Shown here: positions 10,550-21,900 of the stretch, piece after piece
Layout: each line of letters starts with the position of its first letter
Numbering within the stretch: position 1 is the first letter of the stretch
Assembly: GCA_950097015.1 (NCBI GenBank)
Contig: CATNEN010000001.1
Location: 15,431,001 to 15,495,000 of the forward strand
From: Macrostomum hystrix
Lineage: Eukaryota > Platyhelminthes > Macrostomidae
DNA length: 64,000 bases
Reading direction: 5' to 3'
Program-made: the position numbers and the translations under genes
The notes under the pieces: generated by a model
Told to the model about the DNA's origin: nothing
Databases searched by the model: none
The model's input: the letters and a program-made list of their open reading frames with translations, nothing else

Positions 10550-11869
10550 CCCTATCAATGATTTTGATTTCCCATTGATGCACCCCCATCGATAATTCAT
10601 GCTTTTCCATCGATAATTCATACTTCCCCTCGATACTTATTGCTTTCTAATACTAATGGACGTCGAATAATGCATGCTACCACTTCGGTAAATTATCTTT
10701 TTCTTTAATAATTCGTGCTACATCGCCAATATTCAATGCTTTCCCTCGATAACTAATGCTCCATTTTCATGACATGTATTTTCCTTGATACTTCAGGCTT
10801 CCCCCTCGATAATTCCTGCAAGCCAGTTGATCAATTATACGAACCCCTTGATAATTTTCTTTCTCGCGGGTGTTCATGCTTTTTCGTCGATATTTCACTA
10901 TTTATAATTCATGCTCCTTCCTCCATAATTAATTCTACCCCTCGATAATTCATGCTTTTCCCAACTGAATTCATGCTTCCCTCGATAAATCCTACTCTTC
11001 ATCGAAAATTCATGCTTCTTCCTTGAAAAAATAGTCTTCCACCAAGATATTTCATGCTTTCCCTTTCAATAATTCATGCTAATTCACTCAATAAATCATT
11101 CTATCCCCTAAAAAATGCTCTATACTCTCAAAGTTTTATGTTTTCCCCTGGAAATCTCATTCTTTCTCCTGGAAATATCATGCTATATCTTAAAGAAATC
11201 GTGATATCCCCTAGATATCTCAAGCTTTTCTCCACATATTCCATACCATTTTCCTGGTGTCTCATGCATTCTATCCATTGATATCTAGCACTATATTTCT
11301 AGTTTTATGTTTTCATTCGAGTTAATATGCCTTCGAAATATGAAAAAAAAAATAACGATTGCTGCCCTGCTAAAAACGCTTAATTAAAAAGGAACTAAAT
11401 AGGAATTTTGCAATTCGTTACGAAAATTTTTTCTCCTAGTTTTGAATCTAATAATGATTGCAGGAATGCTCCATAATGCGAACAATTTTAATGAATAACG
11501 CTTTTAGCTGTGCTCAACACATTTTTCTAGTTCTGAATCTGATAAAACTTGCAGCAATGCTCAAAATGCTCAATCTTTCCTTAGTCTTAGTATCAAATAA
11601 AACTTGCTCCTACACTCATAAAACGTATAACATTTTCCTACAGCGAGAAAAGCCATAAGAAAGCTAACTAATATTTTCTTTTTTCGGAAGCTTATCTAAA
11701 GCGCTTACTATTAATACTCGAACTAAAATTCCCAATAAAAATAATGATAAACACAACTTAAATTTTCAACTGCTGATGACACAAGATGAGGAGAAAGAAA
11801 GCAGCAACAAAACTGAAGCTGAAATTGGACCTGCATCCTGCAAACTAATAAAAACACTCTAGCTAGATG
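10550..11869. repeat. Degenerate CGATAATTCATGCT satellite-like array, unit 1
   Basis: Positions 10550-11050 hold roughly 20-bp monomers of the type CCCCTCGATAATTCATGCTT with heavy divergence. Then come looser AT-rich repeats (TTTTGAATCTAATAA, CTCAAAATG) to 11870. It aligns with 51600-53200 in unit 3. No gene is supported. Confidence 0.75.
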
Positions 11870-12290
11870 AAAGTAAAGCGGCACAATGATCGAAGTCGAG
11901 ACAAGGTTTCACAATATCTAGGCTGCAGTTTTCATGGATAGAAATGAGGAGAGGTCTCGCTAGCATTGAGCATCATAAAAGCTCAATCATTGATATCAGC
12001 TATGTACGCTTTGCTTATTCAAATCGAATCGCTCAATCAGTAAAGAGACCAATATCACCATCGCAATATATAAACGTACGTACGGTTGCTAAAAGCAGTG
12101 ACGCAATTCTAGTCGCTTGGTGGTATCGGGCTTGCTAACACACTCGCCGCCCAGAAAAGGAGTGACGCAATCACATTCAACTGAGAGTATCGGCCCTCTG
12201 TGCTACCGATGCACACACGGGCGAGAAAACACACCCATGTAATCTAATAAAACTGACGGGCACTATTGCATAGATGACCTTAAAAGCATA
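11870..12290. repeat. About 400-bp dispersed block, copy 1b
   Basis: Second block of unit 1. It includes GTGACGCAAT at about 12096 and 12163, an AATATATAAACGTACGTACG segment near 12065 and GGTATCGGGC near 12121. It lies about 1 kb upstream of aminopeptidase gene 1 and keeps this spacing roughly in unit 3 (57340). Confidence 0.78.
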
Positions 12291-12534
12291 GAGCATTAAA
12301 AATCCCTTTGAAGTTTATGTTTTTCCAATATCATATGCCTTTAGAATGAAGGAAATAACTAAACTTGTACCATAATACATAATACATAATAAATACATAT
12401 TCTTGTTTAGAAAGCGCATCTTTTAGAGAAAGAATCGCAAAAATCAGATAAAGCCTTCGCTAGAACAACGATAAGACCTAATTGCTTGAATCAATTTTAT
12501 TATAACTGACGACTAGCAATTTTATGCCACCTTT

Positions 12535-13060
12535 AAATCAGCTGAACTCAATGCATTCAATTTTAGGACAACGACTTTCCAGGCAAGTCCGATTTACAAG
12601 CACATTACTCTCTCCGCCGAGTCAAAGGTGCAAGTGAAAATAAATTAATCTTGAACAGCGTGCGTTTCCTCCGCCATGCAGCCGCACCCAAAACCCCTCA
12701 ACCTCAGTCTAGTTGAGGTGGGGGTTGGTGCACCCAGCCAGCCGGCTCGCTAAGCCGGGGTGTGAGAAGTCACGCCACCATTTAGCACCTCCCTAGGCCC
12801 CTCTATCTCGCTCTCGCCTTTGCTGTGAATATAAATATACGTGCAATGCAGCACACTAACTTCGCTGCCACGCCAACTCGAAAACAAAAGGCCTTCCGCC
12901 TTACTGTCATTTATCGAATCAAACTGACGCTCCTTAGTAATACAGCACAGCACATTCTTCTCTTCGCCCAGTCAGAGGTGCGAATTTCAATAAAAAAAAT
13001 TTAGAGCACAACTCCTCGCCGCCCAGTCAGCGCTCATTTTTACATTACGCTTGTAAAAGC
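12535..13060 (+). promoter_or_regulatory. Conserved upstream region of aminopeptidase gene 1
   Basis: Two blocks here are conserved with the other units. One is 12535-12670 (also 53895-54030 and 58255-58395); the other is 12950-13060 (also 37920-38030 and 58455-58560) and contains GCCCAGTCAGAGGTGCGAAT. About 220 bases between the blocks (roughly 12676-12900) are absent in unit 3 and contain two short hairpins (CCTCAAC/GTTGAGG and CCGGCT/AGCCGG). Conservation upstream of all three genes suggests promoter or enhancer function, but shared ancestry alone could explain it. Confidence 0.5.
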
Positions 13061-13177
13061 GACTGCAAATTCAGCCACTGCTAATCAGAATTTCTATATT
13101 TCAAATAACTTCGTCGCAAACATTCATCTGACTCACTGACTATCTTGCTAAAAATAAACCTACACTTAGCAAAAACG

Positions 13178-13188
13178 TATATATATAT
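13178..13188 (+). promoter_or_regulatory. TATA-like element of aminopeptidase gene 1
   Basis: TATATATATA lies about 45 bases upstream of the start codon. The same position is T/A-rich in gene 2 (38179-38186) and gene 3 (58684-58692). With this spacing the transcript leader would be very short, unless transcription starts further upstream. Confidence 0.4.
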
Positions 13189-13232
13189 CGAACAAAGTCC
13201 TAAAATTCGTGGTCGAAAAGCATTGCGAAAAA

Positions 13233-16166
13233 ATGGGCGGCTATGCAGTTTACAAAGGATCCGAAAACAGCGTCAACATCGGGGCAAGTGGCGGCTTGGG
13301 CAAGAGAGGCCTCCTGCTGACGGTGACGATTCTCGTCCTGTTCGCGCTTGTCTTCGCGGAATCCGTGGTGGCAGTGACGACGGTTCCGACAACGGTTCCG
13401 AGCACTCCAGAACCATCGACGGAGCCGCCGCTCGTGAAAGACATCCGACTGCCGGCTGGCGTCAAGCCCGTGCACTACAGCGTCACCCTGGCGCCCTACA
13501 TCTACGGGACGAACCCATCGGTCTTCTACTTCACCGGCTCCGTCAGGGTGAGGCTCAGTCTCAACGAGAGCACCAACAACCTCAAGCTGCACGCAGAAAG
13601 GATCAACCTGACGGTCCAGGATATATTTATCTACGATAAGAACTCCTATGAAAGATTCACCGTGTCGAGCGTAGTGTACGACGACAAGCGTCAGTGGTAC
13701 AGCATCAACATGAGAGAGCCGCTGCCTGCGAACAGCTCAAGCGTCGTCCTGCAGATCGAAAAGTTCCGAGGTCCACTTCGGTCTGATGTTCGAGGTCTCT
13801 ATCTGAGCTCCTACACTGAGAACGGAGTTACAAAGTACCTCGCCACTTCTCAACTGCAGCCGACGGACGCCAGGAAGACGTTCCCGTGTTTTGATGAGCC
13901 AGGATTCAAGGCAAAGTTTGACATCAGCCTCGTCAGACTTGCGTCTTTCAAGTCCATCAGCAACATGCCTTCAAAGCAGGAAAGCAACGTGACTGCCAAG
14001 CAGTGGTTTAGTGAGATGGCCGACTCAGATCTTGTAGTGAAGGAGGACTTTGAGACTACTCCCATCATGTCTACTTACCTTCTGGCGTTCATTGTGTCTC
14101 AATTCGACTATGTAGACAGCAAGGACGACAAGGGTCGCGAATATCGCAACTGGGTTCGACCCGAGTTCAAAAGTCTCACGAACTACTCGCTTAAGGCCGT
14201 CAAGAACATCACCCAGCACTTTGAGTCCTACTTCAACGTGTCATACCCGCTGAATAAAACGGATCAGGCTGCAGTTCCCGACTTCAACGGAGCTGGGATG
14301 GAGAACTGGGGAGTGATAATTTATCGAGAGAATTATTTAGTATATGATGAAACAAAAGACTCCAGAGCCAGTTTACAAGAGATCGCCATCACTGTGAGCC
14401 ACGAGCTCGCCCACATGTGGTTCGGAAATCTGGTCACTCCGGACTGGTGGGACGACATCTGGCTCAATGAGGGATTCGCCAGTTTTGTAGAAAACATCGG
14501 AGTGCACAATCTGCATCCCGACTGGGAGATCGATGCTCAATTCGTGTCAAAACTGCAGAGTGCGGTTTTCGATGTCGATTCAAAAGGCGCGAGCCGCCCA
14601 ATTTATGTTAAGGTTTTTAATCCGAGTGAAATCAACGAGATCTTCGACACCATCACCTACAAAAAGGGCGCCACCGTTCTCCGTATGCTTCACGGCTTCG
14701 TGGGTGACGAAGTGTTCCGAAAAGGAGTCGGAAAATACCTGTTGGACAACAGTTACGGCAACACATTCCACACTGCTCTCTATGACAGTCTGGCTCGACA
14801 GTACAACGAAACGTGGGGCACGCCGCTCGACGTGGGTCGAGTGATGGACCGCTGGATCAAGCAGATGGGATATCCCGTGCTCAACTGCTCCAGGAGTGCA
14901 GGCCAGCTCACACTGACCCAGAAACACTTCCTCAGCGACCCCAGCCAGAAGCCCAGCTACGAGAGTGACTACAACTACACGTGGATCATCCCAGTCACCT
15001 TGGCCACCAAGGAGAATCTCACCTCGGGTACTGCAGAGGATGTGTCACGATTCGTGGAATGGATGGCCGACAAGAGCCAGACGTTCGACTTGGACGCTGG
15101 CTCGAGTTGGTACCTGCTGAATCTGCGCTCGCTCGGCCTCTACAGAGTGAACTACGAGCCAGCGAACTGGGATGCTCTCATCAAACAGCTGCTGTCGGAC
15201 CACAGCGTGTTCACTCCGCAGGACAGAGCCCGCCTGCTCGATGACAGCTTCTCTCTGGCCAGCGCAGGCTACCTGGACTACAGCGTTCCGCTCAACATGA
15301 CCAAGTACTTGAAGAACGAGACCCACTTAGTTCCGTGGGAGTCGGCTCTTTCGAAGATGAGCTACCTGCACTCGATGCTCCACCGACAGTCTCCGGAGTA
15401 CGGTCCTCTGAGTGCCTACATGCGCGACCTGCTCGAAGGTGCCTTCAACGAGGTCGGAATCGACAACAAGGAGAACGATACGCACCTGACCCGACTGAAG
15501 CGAGAGCTCATCGTCTCATCGGCCTGTCTGTACGGTGTGCGACGTTGCAAGCAGGCTGCAACGGAAAAGTTCAGGGAGTTCGTGAACTCAAATTTTACCA
15601 AGACCATCAGTCCGGACATCAGACGCCGGGTTCTCTGTGAAGGAGTGTTCGCATCTTCTATGGGCGTGTGGGACCGACTTTTTGAGTACGGCAAGACTGA
15701 ATCACATCCTGTAATTCTTAACGACATCATCCGCAGCCTGGCCTGCACAAGCGAGCCGCGAATTCTCAACCGCTACCTGGACTATGCTCTCGACGAGTTA
15801 AGAGCCCGGACGGAGGACTTATTCACGGTGTTGTTTAGCGTTTCCGCGTACCCTCCAAACGGTCTCCAGTTAATGTGGGACTATATGCAGAGGAACTGGA
15901 AGAGAATTCATAAAAATAAATTAGGCTACTTGACTGTTTATTTGTTTGTAAAAAACCTGCACGACTTCAACAGCGAGCAGAAGCTTGTGGAGATGGAGAG
16001 GTTCAAGGCGCAGCACAACGACACCCTGGGCGCTGTGACGTGGGCCATGGACCTCGCCCTGGGGAACGTGCGCATCAACGTCAAGTGGATGGAGCGCAAC
16101 CTTCCGGCAGTTCGCAGCTGGCTGGCCGATAATGTGAAGCGGTTTGAAGAGCGGCGCGCGGTGTGA
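13233..16166 (+). CDS. APN: Aminopeptidase N-like M1 zinc metallopeptidase, copy 1
   Basis: Membrane ectoenzyme expected to remove N-terminal residues from peptides at the cell surface. 977 residues, single exon, starting at the ATG at 13233; upstream in-frame codons contain no ATG. Residues 1-23 are cytosolic, about 24-45 form a signal anchor (LLLTVTILVLFALVFA), and about 46-65 form a Thr/Pro-rich stalk. The M1 domains follow, ending in the helical ERAP1_C-type domain. The zinc site is HELAH at 390-394 with the third ligand in WLNEGFASF 19 residues later. The exopeptidase loop reads AGMEN (354-358) where the family has GAMEN. The catalytic Tyr is in TYKKGATVLRML. Length matches mammalian APN (about 967). 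Many N-x-S/T sites fit an extracellular glycoprotein. The intronless structure suggests an ancestral retrocopy. Likely active, perhaps with altered substrate preference. Confidence 0.95.
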   Translation: MGGYAVYKGSENSVNIGASGGLGKRGLLLTVTILVLFALVFAESVVAVTTVPTTVPSTPEPSTEPPLVKDIRLPAGVKPVHYSVTLAPYIYGTNPSVFYFTGSVRVRLSLNESTNNLKLHAERINLTVQDIFIYDKNSYERFTVSSVVYDDKRQWYSINMREPLPANSSSVVLQIEKFRGPLRSDVRGLYLSSYTENGVTKYLATSQLQPTDARKTFPCFDEPGFKAKFDISLVRLASFKSISNMPSKQESNVTAKQWFSEMADSDLVVKEDFETTPIMSTYLLAFIVSQFDYVDSKDDKGREYRNWVRPEFKSLTNYSLKAVKNITQHFESYFNVSYPLNKTDQAAVPDFNGAGMENWGVIIYRENYLVYDETKDSRASLQEIAITVSHELAHMWFGNLVTPDWWDDIWLNEGFASFVENIGVHNLHPDWEIDAQFVSKLQSAVFDVDSKGASRPIYVKVFNPSEINEIFDTITYKKGATVLRMLHGFVGDEVFRKGVGKYLLDNSYGNTFHTALYDSLARQYNETWGTPLDVGRVMDRWIKQMGYPVLNCSRSAGQLTLTQKHFLSDPSQKPSYESDYNYTWIIPVTLATKENLTSGTAEDVSRFVEWMADKSQTFDLDAGSSWYLLNLRSLGLYRVNYEPANWDALIKQLLSDHSVFTPQDRARLLDDSFSLASAGYLDYSVPLNMTKYLKNETHLVPWESALSKMSYLHSMLHRQSPEYGPLSAYMRDLLEGAFNEVGIDNKENDTHLTRLKRELIVSSACLYGVRRCKQAATEKFREFVNSNFTKTISPDIRRRVLCEGVFASSMGVWDRLFEYGKTESHPVILNDIIRSLACTSEPRILNRYLDYALDELRARTEDLFTVLFSVSAYPPNGLQLMWDYMQRNWKRIHKNKLGYLTVYLFVKNLHDFNSEQKLVEMERFKAQHNDTLGAVTWAMDLALGNVRINVKWMERNLPAVRSWLADNVKRFEERRAV

Positions 16167-16827
16167 AATTGGTGTGCGAGAACTGCGAGAAATGCCCCGC
16201 TGACTGGTAATTATAAGTAGCAATTATCGTGAAAACTGTTAAGGATCTGGGACAGAAGAAAATCAGCTTTATTGTAGATTCGTTTTTTACTTATAATCCT
16301 GATTGATTTAGCTTAGTTGAACCGTAGTCTGTACTGGGCTTCAGGTGTTCCATATATAATGTGTGCAATTAACTTATCGTTGTGACTGCAAGGTCAATGT
16401 GGTTTTGTTGCCTCAAGGTAGTTTTGTTGCCTCAAATTTCATTTTGTTCAAGGTTTCTTCTTTAATTTTATTGGAATGTTTGATGGCTCATTAATATATT
16501 AAACTTTTTTCTTTGGCTTGATGGCTCATTTATATATTAAACCTCACAAATAATAGCCGACATGGTTTCTTGATGAAATTTTACCCATACCTATATTGGT
16601 GGTTTTCACCACCCAGCAGAAACCTCTACAAGAATCGTTCAACATCTCGACGATGCGGATGCTTTGCGATTCTGTCTAGCTTTTTCTATATTTTTCAGTC
16701 GAATGGAAAAATGAAAATTCCGGATATTTGAAATATATCACTCAGTGAGTGTCGCTGGGCACAATTGCTGATGTTGGAACTGATAATCTATCTGATGTTC
16801 GTTTAAAACTAATTCTGTACCTGTTAG
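16167..16827. other. Conserved 3' flank of aminopeptidase gene 1
   Basis: Nearly identical to 41174-41825 and, to about 62300, to 61689 onward, so it was duplicated with the gene. No AATAAA polyadenylation signal was seen close to the stop. Short frames shift between copies, which argues against a second gene. Confidence 0.6.
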
Positions 16828-17352
16828 ACAGGAATCTGCAAATCTGTGAGACAGGAATCTGCTAATCTGTTAGACAGTAATCTGCTAATCTGTCAGACAG
16901 GAATCTGCAAATCTGTTAGACAGGAATCTTCTAATCTGTTAGACAGGAATCTGCTAATCTATCAGACAGGAATCTGCTAATCTGTGAGACAGGAATCTGC
17001 TAATCTATCAGACAGAAATCTGCTAATCTGTGAGACAGTAATCTGCTAATCTGTTAGACAGGAATCTGCTAATCTCACAGACAGGAATCTGCTAATCTGT
17101 CAGACAGGAATCTGCTAATCTGTAAGACAGGAAACTGCTAATCTGTGAGATAAGAATCTGCTAATCTGTTAGACCGGAATATGCTAATCTGTTAGACAGG
17201 AATCTGCTAATCTGTCAGACAGGAATCTGCTAATCTGTTAGACAGGAATCTGCTAATCTGTCAGACAGGAATCTGCTAATCTGTTAGACAGGAATCTGCT
17301 ATCCTGTTAGACAGGAATCTGCTATCCTGTTAGACAGGAACCTGTCAGACAG
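16828..17352. repeat. About 23-bp minisatellite (AGACAGGAATCTGCTAATCTGTT)n, unit 1
   Basis: About 22 copies of a 22-23-bp monomer, most starting AGACAGGAATCTGC. Unit 2 has a shorter, more degenerate array at 41826-42085. Unit 3 lacks it. It lies just before the calmodulin-like pseudogene. Confidence 0.95.
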
Positions 17353-17370
17353 AAACCGAACTCACTCTCA

Positions 17371-17515
17371 GGACATGGTCAGCGAGGTGGACAGTGACGG
17401 CAACGGTTCCATCCGGTTCTCTGAATTTAGCAATGATGCAGCGAAGAAAAATGGAAGACGAATTTGCTGAGAAAATCGAGGAGACTTTTAAAGTTTTCAA
17501 CCGAGATCAGAAGAG
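17371..17515 (+). pseudogene. Calmodulin-like EF-hand pseudogene, unit 1 (first exon remnant)
   Basis: The plus strand reads DMVSEVDSDGNGSIRFSEFS, a complete calmodulin-type EF-hand loop (EF-hand 2). After a frame change near 17431 it continues MMQRRKMEDEFAEKIEETFK, then VFNRDQK, the start of EF-hand 3. It ends at a GT donor (AAGAG|GTGAGA) at 17516. Unit 2 shows the same frame change at the same place, so the break predates the duplication. The second exon, present in unit 2, is gone here because the gypsy element at 17755 took its place. Confidence 0.75.
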
Positions 17516-17524
17516 GTGAGAAAA

Positions 17525-17750
17525 AACTGAATTGATTGTTCAATTGCCTGATTAATAAATCAACAGTCTGATTAATTAATCAACGGCCTGCTCAATCAAT
17601 GAACGGCCTGATTAATCAAATAAAATGCCTGATCAATAAATCAACGGCGTAATCAATCAATTAATGGGCTAATCGATTAATCAACGCTCTAATCGATGAA
17701 TTAACGCTTTAGTTTATCAATCAACGCTCTAATAGATCAATCAACTCTTT
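17525..17750. repeat. Degenerate 20-22-bp repeat in former intron (TGATCAATAAATCAACGGCC type)
   Basis: Around ten loose copies of an ATCAATCAACGGCC/GCTCTAAT monomer occupy the former intron of the calmodulin-like pseudogene. The same array fills 42285-42660 in unit 2. Confidence 0.85.
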
Positions 17751-17754
17751 AATG

Positions 17755-17825
17755 TGTTGTAATGTAATAGTTTTCTCTGTACTGTACTAGGACATTTGTC
17801 AGTGCTTTGTTGTTGCCGTGAGATT
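17755..17825 (+). repeat. Remnant of the gypsy 5' LTR
   Basis: The first 37 bases match the start of the 3' LTR (23706 onward) with an 8-base gap. The next bases (TAGGACATTTGTCA) resemble the LTR near 24189-24202. About 440 bases in between are missing. No clear primer-binding site was found before gag. Confidence 0.7.
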
Positions 17826-17859
17826 TTTTATCTTGTGATTCGAGGATTTTGTTGTCGTC

Positions 17860-18966
17860 ATGGGAGACGAAGGAGTGAATCGCCTCGTGGAGCTGATGAC
17901 TGCTTCGGTGCGTCGGACCTTGCAGCAGGAGATAAATGCAGCGCAGAATGTCCAGAGGCCAGCGAAGCCGCCGAAGTATTCTAGTGGAGACAACTTTCGC
18001 CTGTGGTTGCAGAAGTTCAACGCTTATTGTGATGCTGCGCAGATTGCGGAGGCCGCTCGAAGGCCGCACCTGCTTAGCTTCTTGGATTTGAATACAGCAT
18101 TTGCAGCGGTGGAGAATCTACAGCTGGGTGAGGATCTGGAATATCAGGAGTTTACGGACGCTCTGTTGGAAAGGTTTCAGCAGCATCGCACGACTGAAGA
18201 TTACCGGATGGAGCTGGAGTCACGAGTGCAGAAGGAGGGCGAGACCTACGAGGCATACGCCGATGCACTGCTGGAGCTGGCGAGGAATGCCTACTCTGAA
18301 GACGAGCTGCCCGCTGAGATTGTCAACAGTTTTGCAAGGGACAGATTCAAGAAGGGCATCAAGGCTGCTGAGAGCGTCAAGGAGTACGTGATCCTTCAAC
18401 AGCCTGCTACTCTCGCTGAGGCTGTGCACTGCGTTCGACGAAAGGAGGCAGCTACTCTACCCGCCAAGCCGTCAGGCTCGGACCAGATCTCCAGGAAGAC
18501 GACATCAGGTGTGGCTGCCGTGGACACCAGAGCCGCCAGTTCAGAAGGTTTTGGAGCGCTTCAGCAGCGGATCCGTGAGCTGGAAGACCAACTGAAGCGG
18601 CTGAGTCAGACGCCGCCTCCTCGACAGTCTGCTGCACCGTCGCCTGCTGGGTCTGCGCGTCCGCGCTGCCCGGGGCCCGGGTTGCTAGGCGACAGGGGGG
18701 CCTGCGCGTATGCCGCGACCCCTAGTCGTCTAGCAGAGCAGCAGCAGAGGCAGCATGGTGCTTGCTTTCAGTGCGGAGACGTCGGCCACCTAGCGCGTGA
18801 GTGTCCTAGTCGCTTCGGAAGGATGCGGCAACCGCCACTGAGCACAGCAGCGATGACTGTTGGTCCAAGGCGTTGCTACGCGTGCAACCAGCCAGGTCAT
18901 CTGGCCAAGAATTGTCGGTTGGGAAACTTCAGCAGGGGTCCTGGAAAGGGGAGCCAGGGCCTCTGA
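17860..18966 (+). CDS. Gag polyprotein of gypsy element
   Basis: 368 residues from the ATG at 17860. It forms the particle that packages element RNA. The N-terminal two thirds is a capsid-like helical domain with a FRLWLQKFNAYCDAAQ motif (about residues 46-61) and DALLERFQQH. A coiled-coil stretch (RIRELEDQLKRLS) follows near residue 240. Two CCHC zinc knuckles, CFQCGDVGHLAREC and CYACNQPGHLAKNC, lie near residues 303-351 and bind RNA. The frame is intact. It overlaps the pol frame by about 90 bases; the frame relation fits -1 frameshifting, the usual way such elements express Pol. Confidence 0.92.
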   Translation: MGDEGVNRLVELMTASVRRTLQQEINAAQNVQRPAKPPKYSSGDNFRLWLQKFNAYCDAAQIAEAARRPHLLSFLDLNTAFAAVENLQLGEDLEYQEFTDALLERFQQHRTTEDYRMELESRVQKEGETYEAYADALLELARNAYSEDELPAEIVNSFARDRFKKGIKAAESVKEYVILQQPATLAEAVHCVRRKEAATLPAKPSGSDQISRKTTSGVAAVDTRAASSEGFGALQQRIRELEDQLKRLSQTPPPRQSAAPSPAGSARPRCPGPGLLGDRGACAYAATPSRLAEQQQRQHGACFQCGDVGHLARECPSRFGRMRQPPLSTAAMTVGPRRCYACNQPGHLAKNCRLGNFSRGPGKGSQGL

Positions 18967-21900
18967 TTCAGTCGGCCGAACCTCCCCTGTCCAGCGAGCA
19001 GCCAGTCGAAAGTCAAATTCTATCGATGCAGCCCACCAGTGTGTACGTGTCCTGTCAACTCGGTGGCCAGGTGGTGTCTGCATGCGTCGACTCGGGTGCT
19101 GCTGTGACGATTATTAATGAAGCTATGCTTCAGAGAATAACAAAGACTTGAACTAAATCGCCACCGACCACTCAACCTTATAAGTCAACACTCCACGCTG
19201 CTAATGGCAGCCCCATCAATATCAGCGCGATCTGCCAGTTTCCGATTGTCATAGGCGGGAGCGAATTGAGTATGACAGCTCTAGTGTCGTCGTCCGTCTC
19301 CTACGACTTGTTAATGGGAGCTTATTTCCTGTTCAAGCACAACTGTCGCGTCGATTTTCAAGATGGCGTCCTGCACATCGCAGATACCTGTGTCCCTCTA
19401 CGCCTTCATCAGCGACCGGCGGCTGTGTGCCGCATCCTAGCATCGGAGCGAATCGTAGTCCCGCCCGGATCAGAGAAGATTGCATCCGGTCGATTAATGA
19501 TGAAGGGTGGAAGAGGACGGTTTACCAGAAGCCCAGGAGTAATCGAGGAAAGTCTAAACCGGAAGCGCGCGGGCTCGGCAGTACTAGCGAGGTCCTTGGT
19601 AATGCCTACGGATGGAGCCCGAGTCCCCATACGACTTGCAAACTTCTCGGATGAGCCGGTCGCCATCCGCAAAGGCGAGACTGTGGCCTGGTACTACCCG
19701 CTCGATCCGCTGCAGCCCATCGCGCTGGCGACAATGAGTGAACAGAAAAGTGCAGCTGAGACATCAGAACAGGACCGTCAAGAAGTTAGTGCAGCTTCAG
19801 AGGAGCTCCTGGAAGACCTGAAGAGGTGGGGAAACTGTGGTTTGTCGGCAGAGCAAGAGACGCAGTTCAAGGTGCTAATCCAGCGCAACCGTGATGTCTT
19901 TGCGACCGACCTGGCGGAAGTCACAGTCACGAATGTCAGCGAGCATCGAATCGACACAGAAATGGCAAGGCCGATCAAGCAGGCGCCACGGCGACTACCA
20001 CCACATCTTCGAGCGGAAGTCGACCAGCAGCTTGACGAGCTTCTAGCGCAAGGAAAGATCGAGGAGGCAACATCTCCATGGAGCTCACCGATTGTCTGCG
20101 TGCGAAAGAAAGATAATTCTCTGCGTATGTGCGTAGACTATCGCCGGGTCAATGACGTGACGGTCAAGGACGCCATTCCGCTGCCTCGTGTCGATGAAGC
20201 TCTAGAAGCACTGCATGGAACAGCCGTTTACAGCTCCCTGGATCTGCGATCAGGCTACCATCAAGTCCCTGTAGCGAGGGAGGACCGAGATAAGACCGCC
20301 TTTGTCGTGCCGCACCGCGGACAATTCCGATGGCTAGTGATGCCATTTGGAGTAACAAACGGCCCTGCTACATTTAGCCGCATCATGCAGACGGTGCTGC
20401 ACCCCCTGGCCTGGAAGACATGCCTGGTGTATCTGGACGACATCTTGGTTTTTTCGAAGACTGTAGAGGAGCACTTGGCTAGGTTGGATGAGATTTTTCA
20501 GCGGCTGAGGAGTGCCAATTTGAAGCTGAATCCGAAAAAGTGTGAGCTGCTCAGTTCTGAAGTAAGTTTTTTGGGTCACAGAGTCTCAGCAGACGGCATC
20601 GGAACCGATCCAGAGAAAGTCAGAGCGATTCGCGAGTGGCCAACACCATGCACCATCAAAGAGGTGCAGGCATTTCTTGGCACTGTTGGCTACTACCGTC
20701 GGTTCATTCAAAATTTTTCGCGCACAGCCGAACCGCTGACGGAACTGACGAGATCTACGTCACCGTTTCAGTGGGGAGCGGCCCAAGAAGAAGCGTTTCA
20801 GCAGCTGAAGGAGGCGCTGACTGGAGAACAGGTCATGGCGTATCCGAACTTCGCTCCTGATGCGCCGTCGTTCATTCTGGATACCGACGGAAGTTCATCG
20901 GTTGGAATCGGAGGTTTACTGTCTCAGCTGCAACCGGACGGATCCGAGAAGGTCATTGCGTACGGATCACGGACCCTGTCATCTGCAGAACGCAATTACT
21001 GCACCACCCGTGTTGAGCTCCTAGCTGTAGTCACGTTTATTCGCCAGTTTAAGTATTTTCTGCTCGGGAAGCACTTCGTTCTTCGAACTGATCACAATAG
21101 TCTGCGCTGGCTGCACTCGTTCAAGAACGTCGAAGGTCAAGCTGCGAGATGGCTGGAGCAGCTAGCCTGTTTCAACTACACGATCGTCCATCGAGCAGGC
21201 CGGGACCACGGGAACGCTGATGGATTGTCACGAAGACCACGGAGTCATTTTGGGGCAACCACGTGTCCATCCTGCAACCAGCAGCCTGAGGTCAGCGCCG
21301 TCATGTTTGAGTCAAGACTGCAGCAACGCATCCGCGAAGCACAGCTAGAACATGCGGAACTGCGTCCACTGAGGCAGGCAGTTCAGTTAGGGCAACTGGA
21401 CTCGCTCGGGAACGGACACCGGACGCCCCTCTGGAAGGCTTTGATGGCCAGAAAGGATGAGCTGTGCATGATCAACGACCTCCTGTGCGTGCGGACAGAA
21501 AAGAAGTTGAAAGTTGTTCTGACTGCGGAAACTGCAGATGCAGTTATCGCCGAGCTGCATGGAGGAGTTAGCGGAGCGCACAGCGGATTTTTCAAGACTA
21601 AGAAAAAGGTGACCTCGCGATTTTGGTTTCCCGGACTCGGTAGACTGGTCGAGGAGTTTATTCGGCGCTGTGTGACCTGTGGAAAGTCCAAGACAAAGCA
21701 ACGAAGTCGTGCACCCCTGGAGCCAATTCAGACAGGCGCTCCATTTGAACGCGTCATGGTTGACATTGTCGGGCCACTCCCACGATCGAAGAGAGGAAAC
21801 ATGTATGTCCTAACCATTCAAGACGCCTTCACCAAATGGCCAGATGCGTACCCGCTTCGGAACCAGAAGGCTGCCAGTTGTGCCAGGGTTTTTGTCGAGC

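Noticed and set aside
13200-13592. Long minus-strand frames across the aminopeptidase genes (also at 38272, 58704)
   Set aside because: Shadows of strongly biased codon use in the aminopeptidase coding strand; they recur at the same places in all three copies.
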